Source of the DNA: Stagonosporopsis chrysanthemi
Lineage: Eukaryota; Ascomycota; Dothideomycetes; Pleosporales; Didymellaceae
Direction: 5' to 3'
Length of the DNA: 22,639 bases
NCBI GenBank assembly: GCA_022560025.1
Contig: JAFISE010000319.1
Span: 1-22,639 of the forward strand
A program made the translations under genes and the position numbers. The notes beneath the pieces were generated by a model, which was not told the origin of the DNA, did not search any database, and was given only the letters and a program-made list of their open reading frames with translations. Below, in pieces: positions 1 to 8,792 of this stretch. Within the stretch, counting starts at the first letter, position 1. Every line of letters starts with the position of its first letter.

Positions 1-93
<93 letters not shown>
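1..93. repeat. Homopolymeric G tract at contig edge
   Basis: The first 93 bases are all G, then the sequence changes abruptly to ordinary mixed sequence. Fungal telomeres are usually TTAGGG-type arrays, so this is not a telomere. A tract this long at an exact contig end is most simply an artefact, such as poly-G reads from two-colour sequencing pulled into the assembly. A genuine shorter G tract also exists at 22518-22538. Confidence 0.9.
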
Positions 94-96
<3 letters not shown>

Positions 97-543
97 GAGT
101 GTGTCCAAGTCGGAGTCGGCGTCGGCGTCGGCGTAGTATGTAGGGAGATAAGGTTAAGCTCTGCGGGAGCTACTGCGGCCACCCATGCTTAGATGGCTTC
201 TTAGATTGGAGAGAAGGCATTTTCTCCTTTTCACGCGTCCACAACGTCTGTGTACTCGCCGTGTGTGGTTTCTTTCTCTCGCGTGTCCGAGTCGTCTTTT
301 CTGCGTGTCGAGTCGTCTTTTCCGCGTGTCGAGTCGTCTGTTCCGCGTGTCGAGTCGTCTTTTCCGTGCCAGCAAGCTGTGCAGCAGGAGAGCTCGCTCG
401 ACAGCACCGCGTCTGAGCACACACGATCCAGCGTGCAATCCTCGGCCCATTCCGGCACTCCCGCGGCGTCCGCGCAGCCTCACCACGCCCCCCGGAAGTC
501 CGCACGTCTGATCTGCCTGGACACGAGACGACGCAAGCCCACC
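94..543. other. Upstream region of PQ-loop gene with 21-bp minisatellite
   Basis: There is no supported gene here. Positions 109-133 carry a short GTCGGC-type hexamer array. Positions 288-368 hold about four tandem copies of a 21-bp unit starting CGAGTCGTCT (starts at 288, 309, 330 and 351). The frame of the downstream gene is open from just after a TAG at 190-192, and the 21-bp unit would read as a seven-residue repeat (RVESSFP). No in-frame ATG occurs before 544, so this is read as leader or promoter rather than coding sequence. Confidence 0.6.
288..368. repeat. 21-bp tandem repeat (about 4 copies)
   Basis: Four consecutive near-identical 21-bp units begin at 288, 309, 330 and 351. They differ by single bases (for example TTTTCT, TTTTCC and TGTTCC variants), and the last is truncated. 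The array lies about 180 bp upstream of the PQ-loop start codon. Confidence 0.9.
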
Positions 544-1461
544 ATGTTCGGCCTCAATGCCATCATCAAGAACATTGCGCCGCTGTTCATCGCAACAAGC
601 CCCGTGACCAGCTATGCCGACCAGATCTACTCGATCCACAAGACGCGCAGCTCGGCGGGCTTCTCGCTCGACATCCCGCTGATCATGCTGGTCGCCAGCA
701 TCCTCAAGTGCGTCTTGCGCTCACCGCCGTGCGCGAACAGCCAACTGACCCGCGCGAGCAGGATCTTCTACTGGTTCGGCGCGCACTTCAGCACCTCGCT
801 GCTGGTGCAAGCCCTCCTAACCATCGTCGTGCAGATGCTCCTGCTGCACGTCGCCCTCACCAACCGCGCTGCCCCCTCGCACGCCCACCAGCCCTTCCAG
901 CACGCCCTGGCCCCGGCCCCGCGCCGCAGACCCTACGACTTCTGGCAGTGGCGCAGCACCCGCCCCTACTGGTCGTTTGTCACCTACTTCACCGCCGCGC
1001 TGCTGGCCCTGCACCTGCTGCTGAGCCCCACGCGCCTGTTCGTCCCGTACACCGACCTGCTCGGCGCCGTCGCCCTCGCCATCGAGGCCACCCTGCCCCT
1101 GCCCCAGCTGACGGCCAACTGGCAGCGCCGCGGCTGCAAGGGCTTCCGCCCCAGCGTCATTGCCAACTGGGTGGTTGGCGACACGTTCAAGATGTGGTTT
1201 TTCTTCGCGAGCGCAAAGGGCGAGGTCCCCTGGGCCTTCAAGGCGTGCGGCATCTTCCAGGCCACGTGCGATCTGGGGCTCGCCGTGCAGTATCTGGTCT
1301 GGGGCGATGGCGTCGACGGCGTGAGTGCTGCGGGAAGGGAGAAGGAGGTCCGGAGTCCGCCGCCCGAGAGGGATGCGTTTGGGATGGAGGCGTTTGGCGA
1401 CGGGAGTGTGGGCGGCAAGGGGGTGGAGATGGGGCCTGTGCCGGCGTATGAGAGGAGGTGA
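544..1461 (+). CDS. PQ-loop repeat membrane protein (YMR010W/Any1-PQLC1-like)
   Basis: Predicted 287-residue membrane protein, exons 544-707 and 762-1461. The 54-nt intron has a GTGCGT donor, an ACTGAC branch point and a GAGCAG acceptor. Splicing gives the smooth join VASILK-IFYWFG. Two PQ-loop motifs are visible: the first around residues 19-40 (SPVTSYADQIYSIHKTRSSAG) and the second near residue 165 (TLPLPQLTANWQRRGCKGF). Several hydrophobic helices lie around them (IFYWFG..., SLLVQALLTIVVQMLLLHVAL, YFTAALLALHLLL). The pattern matches the fungal YMR010W/Any1 and animal PQLC1 (SLC66A2) group, whose yeast member acts in endosome/Golgi membranes and antagonises phosphatidylethanolamine flippases. 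The tail of about 50 residues is Gly/Glu-rich and looks cytosolic. The start is chosen because ATG 544 has an ACC context and begins the conserved region. Localisation here is inferred from the family only. Confidence 0.82.
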   Translation: MFGLNAIIKNIAPLFIATSPVTSYADQIYSIHKTRSSAGFSLDIPLIMLVASILKCVLRSPPCANSQLTRASRIFYWFGAHFSTSLLVQALLTIVVQMLLLHVALTNRAAPSHAHQPFQHALAPAPRRRPYDFWQWRSTRPYWSFVTYFTAALLALHLLLSPTRLFVPYTDLLGAVALAIEATLPLPQLTANWQRRGCKGFRPSVIANWVVGDTFKMWFFFASAKGEVPWAFKACGIFQATCDLGLAVQYLVWGDGVDGVSAAGREKEVRSPPPERDAFGMEAFGDGSVGGKGVEMGPVPAYERR

Positions 1462-1738
1462 TGTGGGAGCGACTGTGGGAAGGAGAGTGCGCGGCAACGC
1501 ACACTCGCCCGAGTCTTCACTCACGGAGGGCATGCAGCGGTTTCTGTTCTGACTCGCAAGAAGAAATACAAAATATCATTCTAGAAGAGGAAAAAAAAAA
1601 ACGTAACCTTCATCTTGCCTCCGCACTACAACAAACCCATGCTAATCATACCCTAAAGGAGGAATCACCCAACCCTCCCATCCCCTCAAATCAAACAACC
1701 CCCCCCCCCCCTCCCCCCTCATCTCACACGCTCTCAAA
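1462..1738. other. Convergent intergenic region with C tract
   Basis: Space between the convergent PQ-loop gene and WSC gene. It contains a run of ten A near 1591, a 13-base C run at 1699-1711 and further C-rich sequence. It probably carries both 3' untranslated regions. No gene is seen. Confidence 0.6.
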
Positions 1739-4700
1739 TCAAATCCCCGCCGGCCCCTCCGGCAGCCCATACCCCCTCACCACCTCCGCAAACTCGGGCG
1801 GATACTCGACCCGATGCCGACTCCCGATATACAACCCCTTGCTATCCATGCCCACGCGCGTCCCGTCGGGGAGATACCCCTGCAGCGTGCCCCCCGCCGC
1901 CGGAGACAGGAACGTGCTGTCGATCTGCGCGACGCCGCTGTCGAAGAGCGCCCAGCTGAAGACTCGCCCGGGGACGGTGCCGGACTGGATTAGCGAGGCG
2001 GGCGAGGCGGGGGTGGGGAGCGCGCTGGGTGGGGAGGTGGATGGCAGGGCGAGGAGGGAGCTTGCTGGTGCTGGTAATGGGAGGGTTGGGATTGGGATCG
2101 ATGGGATTGGTGGGGCGTTGGAGGGGATGGAGGCGAGTGGAAGTGGTAGTGGTGGTAGGGGTGCAAGGGTGGGGAGCGTTGCGATCGCAGGAAGCGTGGT
2201 TGGTGGTTCTGGCGATATCGCAAAGTTGGGGAGAAGTGCGATCGTAGGAAGTGTGGTTGGGGTTGAAGTCGCCGTGGTTTGGCTGGGAGCTGTTGATGGT
2301 GGTGACAACCCCGAAGAGCTAGGGAGGCTGGAAGCAATCGGTAATATTGGCGGCGATGCAAGGATAGGGAGTGTTGCGATCACAGGAAGCGTGGTTGGTG
2401 GTTGCGGCAATGTCGCAAAGTTGGGAAGAAGTGCGATCGCAGGAAGCGTGGTTGGTGGTTGTGGCGATACCGCAAAGTTAGGGAGAAGTGCGATCGTGGG
2501 AAGTGTAGTCAGGGTTGGAATTGCTGTGGTTTGGCCCGGGGCTGTTGATATCGGTGACAACGCTGAAGGGCTGGGAATGCTGGAAGCAATCGGCAGTGGT
2601 GGCAGTGGTAGCAACGATGCAAGGATAGGGTCAATCGCTGGAAGCGTGGCTGATGTCTGCGGCAATATTGCAAAGTTAGGGAGAAGTGCAATCGTAGAAA
2701 GTGTGGTGGGCGCTGGAATCGATGTGGTCACCCCCTGACTGGTCGAAACAAGACCTGGCAGGACCAAAGACACGGCAGACGGTAGGGCTACCACTGATGG
2801 CGCAGCGCCAACGTTCTGAAGCAACGAGACTTGCTGTACCGGTGACAGAATCGGCAACGGGGGTGGAGCAAGTGGCAGAGCCGCGGTACCAGACAGAGGC
2901 ACTAGTGTGTTGAGTGACAGTGTTGTGGTGGTGATTACTGGGCCGGGAACAACCAAACCTGTCAACTGCACGGAGATTGGCAGTGGAGATGATGAGGTGC
3001 GTGAAGTACTGGCTAGTGGTAGCGCGATTGTCGGCAGAGCAACACTGGCTGGCTGTGGTTGGCCAAAAAGAAGCGCATTGAAGGCCTGGAATGAGCCCAG
3101 CGAAGTTGATCTCGGCTGTGCAGTGGTGGATGGTAGTGGTTGATCGAAGCCAAGGGCGTTGAAAATTTGGAAAGACCCAAAAGAATCCGACTCCGGCTCT
3201 GCAACAGCAGACGGCAATGCTTGATCAAAATTCAGGGCGTTGAAGGCTTGGAAAGCATTCGATGTCGGTTCCGCAGCAAACCCAGCAGGCGAGCTCGATA
3301 CCGTAGACGCCAGCCTCGAGCTTGTCAGAGTAGTCAAAGTCAGTATCGGTGAAACCGGTATCGGTAGTGATGTAAGCTGTAAAGGCAAAACAAATTGCGT
3401 CGGTAGAGTTGGCAGTGTCAGTGAAGTAAACTGAGAAGACAGGCTGATCTGTGTTGGTAAAATTGGTACTGGCAGTGACGGTAATTGTGAAGAAAGGGCA
3501 GTCGCCAGTGATGAGACCGGCACCAGCGACAATACTGCAGTCTGCAGGTTTGTCTGTGGTGTTACAGCTGGTAATGGCAAGCTCGCTTGCGAGACAGGTG
3601 GTAGCTGGGGCAGTAGCAAAGTACTTGGTAACAGTAGCGATGGGACTGACGTCTGGACCGTCTGTGCTGTTGGTAGATTCGTCAAGGTAACGAGATTCGG
3701 TGTAGTTGCGGCGCTTGGTGAGGAAGTAAGTGTGCTAGGTGTTGACGATGATGTTACTAGGGCCGGAGTAGTAGAACTCAACGGTATCACGATGGATGTC
3801 GAAAAGATAGGAGTGAGTGAGATTCCGGCAGCGGTATTGACTGACGCTTGTAACGAGCTTGTAGTTGATGGAGCCAAGACTGGCAGACTGGACAGGACAG
3901 CGACTGATGAAGACGCCAAACTCGACACCGGTAAAGGAAGAGATACAACGGGCAACAAAGCAGCTATTATATTGCTTGTTGGAAGAATCGCTGCCACGGG
4001 CATTGAAGAAGAAGCTGGACGGATTGTCGAAGACGTGGGTAGCACGGTGATCTGGGGGGCTCCTGAGACAAGAAAGACCGGGGTTGCAGCTGCAGCCAAT
4101 ATCCCGAGTCCTGGCGAGGTTGGCACAGTCACCGATGAGCTGACTGCGACCGAGGGGGCGCCTGAAACGAGAGAGGCTGGAGCTGCGGTCGCAGCCAGTA
4201 TCCCCAGCAGCGCGGGCGGGATTTGCAAAGTTGTCGATGAGCTGACTGTGGTCGAGCGGGAGATTGTAGATGAAGAAGTGAGTGGTAGAGCGATGCCAGA
4301 GTTTGACTTTCGGAACAGCACTGATCGACCATTAGCACCACATGCTTGCAAACTGTTCCCAGTGCATGGATTCTGGCACTGGCTGTCCGGCGTTTCGGCT
4401 ACCCCAAAAGACAACGTATTGCCGCATCTGCACGAGTTGCCGGTGCTTACTGCAGCGTACTGGTAGCTACCACAATATGATGTGCACAGCGCCCAAGTCA
4501 TGGCGCTTGTCGATGTGAAAGACGACTCATTCAACAAATAGCGGGGAACAATCCCCGGCAGTGCAAGATTTGATGGGAGTGGATCTGGGTAACATCCCAA
4601 ATACGCGTATCCGGGAACCGACTCGTTATTTGGAGGCTGTGAAGGACGTTAGGCTCATGTTCGGCATCAAACGTGTGTACATCGTGACACTGCAAGGCAA

Positions 4701-5008
4701 ATGATCTCCAGGGAGCGAGAAACGTACACCAAGAGGCTTAGCCCTAGTGTAGCTTTTCGCTATTGACTGGCCAGTTGCAAACCTTGACGTACTGTGGGTA
4801 CCGCTTTTGGCGCTGTAAGTTGTCTCTTCGCTTGTAGCGCACCAGAGATTTGACCTTGGATGAGCTCATTGTTCCCGGTTGGGAGGGTTTGTCCTGAATA
4901 CGTGAACCAGAAAACACAGATAGACAATATAACAAGCAAGTGTTGTGAGCCGCCACGACGGGACGGTCGGCGCAAGAGTGGCAACATATCTACTGCCCCG
5001 GGACGCAT
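1739..5008 (-). CDS. Secreted/anchored WSC-domain protein with long repetitive Ser/Thr/Pro tail
   Basis: Predicted about 1037 residues. Exon 1 is 5008-4793 and exon 2 is 4636-1739. The 156-nt intron has a GTACGT donor, a CTAAC branch point and a TTCACAG acceptor, both junctions in phase 0. Exon 1 encodes an Arg-rich stretch and then a hydrophobic segment (HLLVILSICVFWFTYSG) that would act as a signal peptide or signal anchor. A WSC domain follows at about residues 83-182: it starts YLGCYPDP, contains SCRCGNTL and NPCTGNSLQACG, and has eight cysteines as expected for this carbohydrate-binding fold. The remaining 850 or so residues are Ser/Thr/Pro/Leu-rich and repetitive, with three FQxFNAL-type units and four copies of IALLPNFA. 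About 85 final residues are less repetitive (ending VVRGYGLPEGPAGI). No GPI-type hydrophobic tail is visible. WSC proteins act as wall sensors or secreted glycan-binding proteins; the role here is unknown. ATG 4987 is an alternative start. Confidence 0.75.
2218..2700 (-). repeat. Coding repeats IALLPNFA in WSC protein tail
   Basis: Near-identical DNA blocks (plus strand GCAAAGTTGGGGAGAAGTGC or close variants) recur near 2220, 2416, 2472 and 2670. In the WSC gene frame they encode IALLPNFA followed by Pro/Thr-rich spacers such as TTLPAI. The spacing is uneven (about 56 to 200 bp), which points to nested duplications rather than one simple array. Confidence 0.85.
3040..3260 (-). repeat. Three FQxFNAL...FxQP coding repeats in WSC protein
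   Basis: On the minus strand the protein reads three aromatic units, FQAFNALNFDQ, FQIFNALGFDQ and FQAFNALLFGQ. They are separated by about 25 residues of Pro/Ser/Ala/Glu-rich linker. They are the only strongly aromatic segments in an otherwise Ser/Thr/Pro-rich tail. Confidence 0.85.
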
Positions 5009-5877
5009 CTTGCAATCGCAATAAGGTCGGTTAAGTCATTTTGTATTCGACAAGGCTGAGAACCGGAGTTGTTACCGCGGAATGTATGCAAGATCACATT
5101 CCATACCATAAAATGCAGAGATATACGAAGCGGGGAGTCGCGAAGTTTCAGTCTCAGATGCAGGCGCCCACCAAAGAGGAATCATCAGCCATCTCTTTGA
5201 TGTACTCACCAATCTCACTGCATGACCCTGCCGAGCAGGCTATCAGGTATGGTTAGTGCAGGGACTGTTGCGGGTTACACAAGGGAGAGGTCTCTACGGA
5301 CGGTCTGAGATAGGCGATTGGAGCGGGAAAACGGTGCGAAGCCAGTTGAAGAAGCCAGTCCGGAAAGGGTCGCAGCGGATTGGATTGAGGGTCGAGGTCC
5401 CCACAGCACCTCACCGCCGGAGGATCAGCCAGGAGTCGAGAGTGCTTTCTCTTTGGAAGCACATGCTCTGAACATACGTCAACAATAGCGCCGCCGAACT
5501 TGTTCGTGCCTTCGCGAGAACATTAGTTTGCGCGTCGTCTACAGACCGAAGCTGGGTCTGATGGCATGCGCTTGCCGAGAAGGAACTTGAAAGACCTGAT
5601 ATCGCGCTACTGAACGCAGACATCTTAGTCGGCAATTTTGGTATATTCGAGTAAGATGAATATACCATAACGGTCAATGTTATCCGCTTACACTCTTGCC
5701 TACACTCACGGACACTTCTGTCAAGATCAATGTCAGACACTACCTCACCATTGCCTGCCTGTACCTTGATAGATCTCTTAACTGCTGTCGTAGGTGGTAC
5801 TCACAATGTCCGGAATCGATCGCTGATATCAGCACTTTTCTCGCACACACCCAACCGCTCAGCCTCAACAAGAACCC
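5009..5877. other. Intergenic region upstream of WSC gene, downstream of FMO gene
   Basis: About 870 bp without a recognisable gene. Open frames of about 70-110 codons exist on both strands but show no family resemblance. Its lower end should hold the WSC gene promoter and its upper end the FMO 3' untranslated region. A 10-bp inverted repeat lies at 5640-5668. Confidence 0.55.
5640..5668. repeat. 10-bp perfect inverted repeat with 9-nt spacer
   Basis: The arms TGGTATATTC (5640-5649) and GAATATACCA (5659-5668) are exact reverse complements around GAGTAAGAT. It lies between the FMO stop and the WSC promoter. It could form a hairpin in a transcript or bind a dimeric factor; neither is shown. 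Confidence 0.85.
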
Positions 5878-7414
5878 TCACCTCGGCTCCTTATCCTCTT
5901 CCGCCTTCTTCTTCTTCTTATACTCTTCAAAACTAAACCCCGCTTCCTCCAGCGTCCTCGTCTCGAACCTCCTCTCCCCCAGCCTCCCAAACGCCTGCCT
6001 GATTGCGGGAAAATGCTCGCGACACCAAAACTCCCACTCCCCCCACACCGGCGGCAGCATCCCCTGCCCATCGTTCTCCAACCCCGCCCGCCGCGGCGCC
6101 CGCCCCGCCCACGCCGCCAGCTCGTTGATGTGCTCCCCGTCCTGCGGGAACGGCAGGAGATGGAACGCGCGGCCGTCGCCAGCTGCGGCGATCCGCCCTT
6201 CTTCCCACTTCTCCATCTGCGCACGTGGCGGGAGCGCAAGGCGCCCAGAGTACACGCGCGCTAGCACGGCGGCCTGCGCCTCAGCGGTCGGGAAGGGGAT
6301 GACGCGCTGCGGCAGCGCGAGGAAGGCGAGCGATGGGCGAGGCGTGAAGAAGAGGTGTTTGTACGTGTGGTTGACACGAGCGCCGTCAGTGATGGGGCGC
6401 GGGGTGAGACCGGCGAGGAAGGGGAGGCTGTAGAAATAGCCCGTTGCGAAGACGATGGCGTCGATGTTGTCAGCGCGCGTGCCGTCGCTGAACTCTACGC
6501 CGCGGGTTGAGGCGTGGAACTGCGCTATCGGTGGCAGCGGGCGCCGGCGCGGATCCGGTGGTGTTGCGCTGGTGAAAAGGTTGCTGGATTTGGACGACCA
6601 CAGCAACGGGAGTGAGCAGTGCGCGGCGATTTGTGAGGATATGTCGGCGCCGGACGCAGAGTTGCCCACCACGATTACTTTCTTGCCATGGAACTCTTCA
6701 GCCCGGCGGTAGTATTTCGAGTGCGAGATTCTGCCTGGGTGGGCCTTGTTCCACGCGGTGATTCCGGGGACGTCGGGGATGTAGGGCGTGATGAAGTGCC
6801 CGTTCGCGACAATCACGGCGTCGTAGGTTTCTGTGATTTCAGAGGAGGTGCGTAGGTCGCGGAACGTTACGTCCCAGGGACTTGAGGGGGAAGTGCTTGT
6901 AGGGAGGACATTGGTGACCTGGGTGGAGTAGCGGATTAGGTCCTGGGCATCTTTTCCGTAGTCTTCGATGTACTTGAGGACTGTTTGGTGTTTGGGGAAG
7001 AGTTGGCTTTCTCCGGGCCAGTTGAGACCCTTGAAGCCCATTAAGCCGCGGGGTATATTGGTTTCAAGTCTTTCGTACACTGGGGACACGAAGGTTGGGT
7101 GTCTAGTTGTGCCGTGGACTCCACCGTCCTTTGCTTCTTTCCAGATTGGGTCCTGATTTCTCCCTACTGGGTTTGTTTGCGGAACAGCAAAAAGATCCTC
7201 GGTTCTTTCGTCAGATGTGTAGTTCCATATCCCGCCATCCCTTGGACGCTGCTCGAACAAAGTGATCTTGGAAAAGGCCTGCTCAGCGCGCAAATATCTT
7301 GCACTATCAGCAAATCACCTCCGAAACGGGGAGAGGGTATGTTTACTTTGCAGCTACCAGTCCAGAAGGGCCTGCACCAATGACGGCAATGCTCTTTACT
7401 CTTAGAGACAACAT
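5878..7414 (-). CDS. Flavin-containing monooxygenase (FMO family)
   Basis: Predicted 495-residue FAD- and NADPH-dependent monooxygenase that would oxygenate a soft nucleophile (N or S) in a small molecule. Exon 1 is 7414-7347 and exon 2 is 7297-5878. The 49-nt intron (GTAAAC...GCAAG) restores the N-terminal Rossmann fold as GLVAAK-YLRAEQ. Motifs seen: FAD-binding GAGPSG at residues 13-18; a following acidic strand end LFEQRPRDGGIW; an FMO-type signature at about 205-220 ending PGRISHSKYYR; NADPH-binding GNSASG at about 234-239; and FATGY at about 306-310. Length fits fungal FMOs. The C-terminus is Lys/Glu-rich (EEYKKKKKAEEDKEPR). The substrate cannot be read from sequence; yeast Fmo1 oxidises thiols. 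It shares a 382-bp upstream region with the divergent PBP-fold gene, so co-regulation is possible. Confidence 0.92.
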
Positions 7415-7796
7415 CTCGGATGATGTTTCCTGGAAGTCTCCCATCTTTGGCGGCGGAGTAATGATATTGAAATGACCTCCCAAGTCTACACGTCTACAAG
7501 TCTACAAGTCTAGGGTATCGCAGCTAACAGAATGAACAAGAAATCAATATACTGCAGACTGAACACTCAAGAATGGTTTTTTGCCATGTCGACATCTACG
7601 CCAAGAGAAGTGGCATGAGTGAGCGACGGTCGGCGTTGATCGGAACTGTATCGGAACGAGCTTCCTTCCGCTCTGGGGAGGTCCATCCGTGACATCACCG
7701 AGCTTCATTCGACGTCGCGAAACACTACCGACACGGCAACCAACATTGACAGCTAGCAACCTGTCTCTAGCAAAGGCCACACTGCCACAAGCTCCC
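7415..7796. promoter_or_regulatory. Bidirectional promoter region, FMO / PBP-fold gene
   Basis: The 382 bp between two divergent start codons must carry both promoters. It contains four tandem 8-bp units (AAGTCTAC and variants) at 7482-7513, between the two genes and near the FMO side. No other element is assigned. Confidence 0.6.
7482..7513. repeat. 8-bp tandem repeat, 4 units
   Basis: Units AAGTCTAC, ACGTCTAC, AAGTCTAC and AAGTCTAG lie head to tail in the shared FMO/PBP upstream region. They could be an array of factor-binding sites or simple slippage. Confidence 0.9.
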
Positions 7797-8792
7797 ATGC
7801 TCCGTACGCTGCGCACCGCGCGCTTCTCTCCCACCGCCCTTGCTACACGCGCCTTCTCCACGCAATCCTCAGTCATGGCGCCATTGCGGATAGGCTTCGT
7901 GCCTGAGCACTTCTCCACGCCTCTGGAATTCGCAAAGAAGCGCTACGGCCTCGATGCGAAGCTTCTGCCCTTTCCCTCTGGCACCGGTCACATGGTCACC
8001 GCGCTCCAGAACAACGAAATCGATGTCGGTGTTGGTCTGACCGAGGGATGGATCGCTGCACTAGGCAAAGCACAGTCTGCGCAGAAAGACGCTGGATTCC
8101 GTCTGGTGGGCACATATGTCGAAACTCCTCTGTGTTGGGCAATTTCCAGCGGCACAAAACGGGAGGATGTCACGAGCATCGAGGACCTGAAGGGCAAGAA
8201 GGTGGGCGTGAGCAGGATAGGCAGCGGAAGCTACGTCATGAGCTTTGTGTTGGCGGACCAGCAAGGATGGCTGGAGAAGGGCGAGACGCCGTTCCCGGTC
8301 GAGGTCCTCAACACCTTCTCCAATCTCAGAGATGGGGTCAACGACAGCACAGCAGATTTCTTCATGTGGGAACACTTCACCTCGAAGCGATACTACGATA
8401 ATGGTGCCATCAAGCGTGTCGGCGAGATCTACACGCCCTGGTCAAGTTGGAAGATTGTCGCTGCCAATGCATTGCTGAACCCGGAGAATTGGAGCCACGG
8501 CGCCAACCCGAGCGCCCCGCCGCTGAAGGAAGAGCTGGAAGACGCTTTGGCAAAGATCAACATGGGCGTCAAGCATTTCGAAGACAACCAGGAAGAAGCC
8601 GTGCAGTACATCAGCACGAAGCTGGATTATTCCGAAGCGGACGCGCGCGAGTGGCTCAAGACCGTGCAATTCTCCAAGGACGTGCGGGGCGTCGACCAAA
8701 AGGTCGTCGACAAGACCGTTAGTATCCTGCAGAAAGCTGGCGTTCTTGATGACAAGGCCCATCCGCCAACAATGATTGCCTTAGAAAGATAG
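7797..8792 (+). CDS. Periplasmic-binding-protein-fold protein (NMT1/THI5 or Ca3427-like), probable mitochondrial leader
   Basis: Single-exon gene, 331 residues from ATG 7797. From about residue 28 it has the two-lobed type II periplasmic-binding-protein pattern: MAPLRIGFVPEHFSTPLEFA, then PSGTGHMVTALQNNEIDVGVGLTEGW, DLKGKKVGVSRIGSGSYVM and a C-terminal lobe with DSTADFFMWEHFTSKRYY. In eukaryotes this fold occurs in thiamine-pyrimidine synthases (THI5/NMT1) and in the Candida albicans Ca3427 group, which this resembles more. I do not see the Cys-rich or His-containing active-site signature of THI5, so I do not call it a thiamine enzyme. Residues 1-27 (MLRTLRTARFSPTALATRAF...) are Arg/Ser/Ala-rich without acidic residues, typical of a mitochondrial presequence. 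An internal ATG at 7875 would give a leaderless 305-residue form. Reading frame upstream of 7797 has only a GTG, not an ATG. Confidence 0.8.
   Translation: MLRTLRTARFSPTALATRAFSTQSSVMAPLRIGFVPEHFSTPLEFAKKRYGLDAKLLPFPSGTGHMVTALQNNEIDVGVGLTEGWIAALGKAQSAQKDAGFRLVGTYVETPLCWAISSGTKREDVTSIEDLKGKKVGVSRIGSGSYVMSFVLADQQGWLEKGETPFPVEVLNTFSNLRDGVNDSTADFFMWEHFTSKRYYDNGAIKRVGEIYTPWSSWKIVAANALLNPENWSHGANPSAPPLKEELEDALAKINMGVKHFEDNQEEAVQYISTKLDYSEADAREWLKTVQFSKDVRGVDQKVVDKTVSILQKAGVLDDKAHPPTMIALER

Noticed and set aside
89..99. GGCACGAG after the G tract, resembling a cDNA cloning adaptor
   Set aside because: Eight bases next to a G run can occur by chance, and the intron-containing window is clearly genomic.
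250..543. N-terminal extension of the PQ-loop protein
   Set aside because: It would begin at GTG and translate the minisatellite; no in-frame ATG exists, and homology-like sequence begins at ATG 544.
2200..2700. Regularly recurring blocks resembling a CRISPR or satellite array
   Set aside because: They are coding repeats in frame with the WSC protein, the spacing is uneven, and the organism is a eukaryote.
5696..6433. 245-codon plus-strand frame
   Set aside because: It overlaps the FMO C-terminal coding region in antisense and has no recognisable domain.
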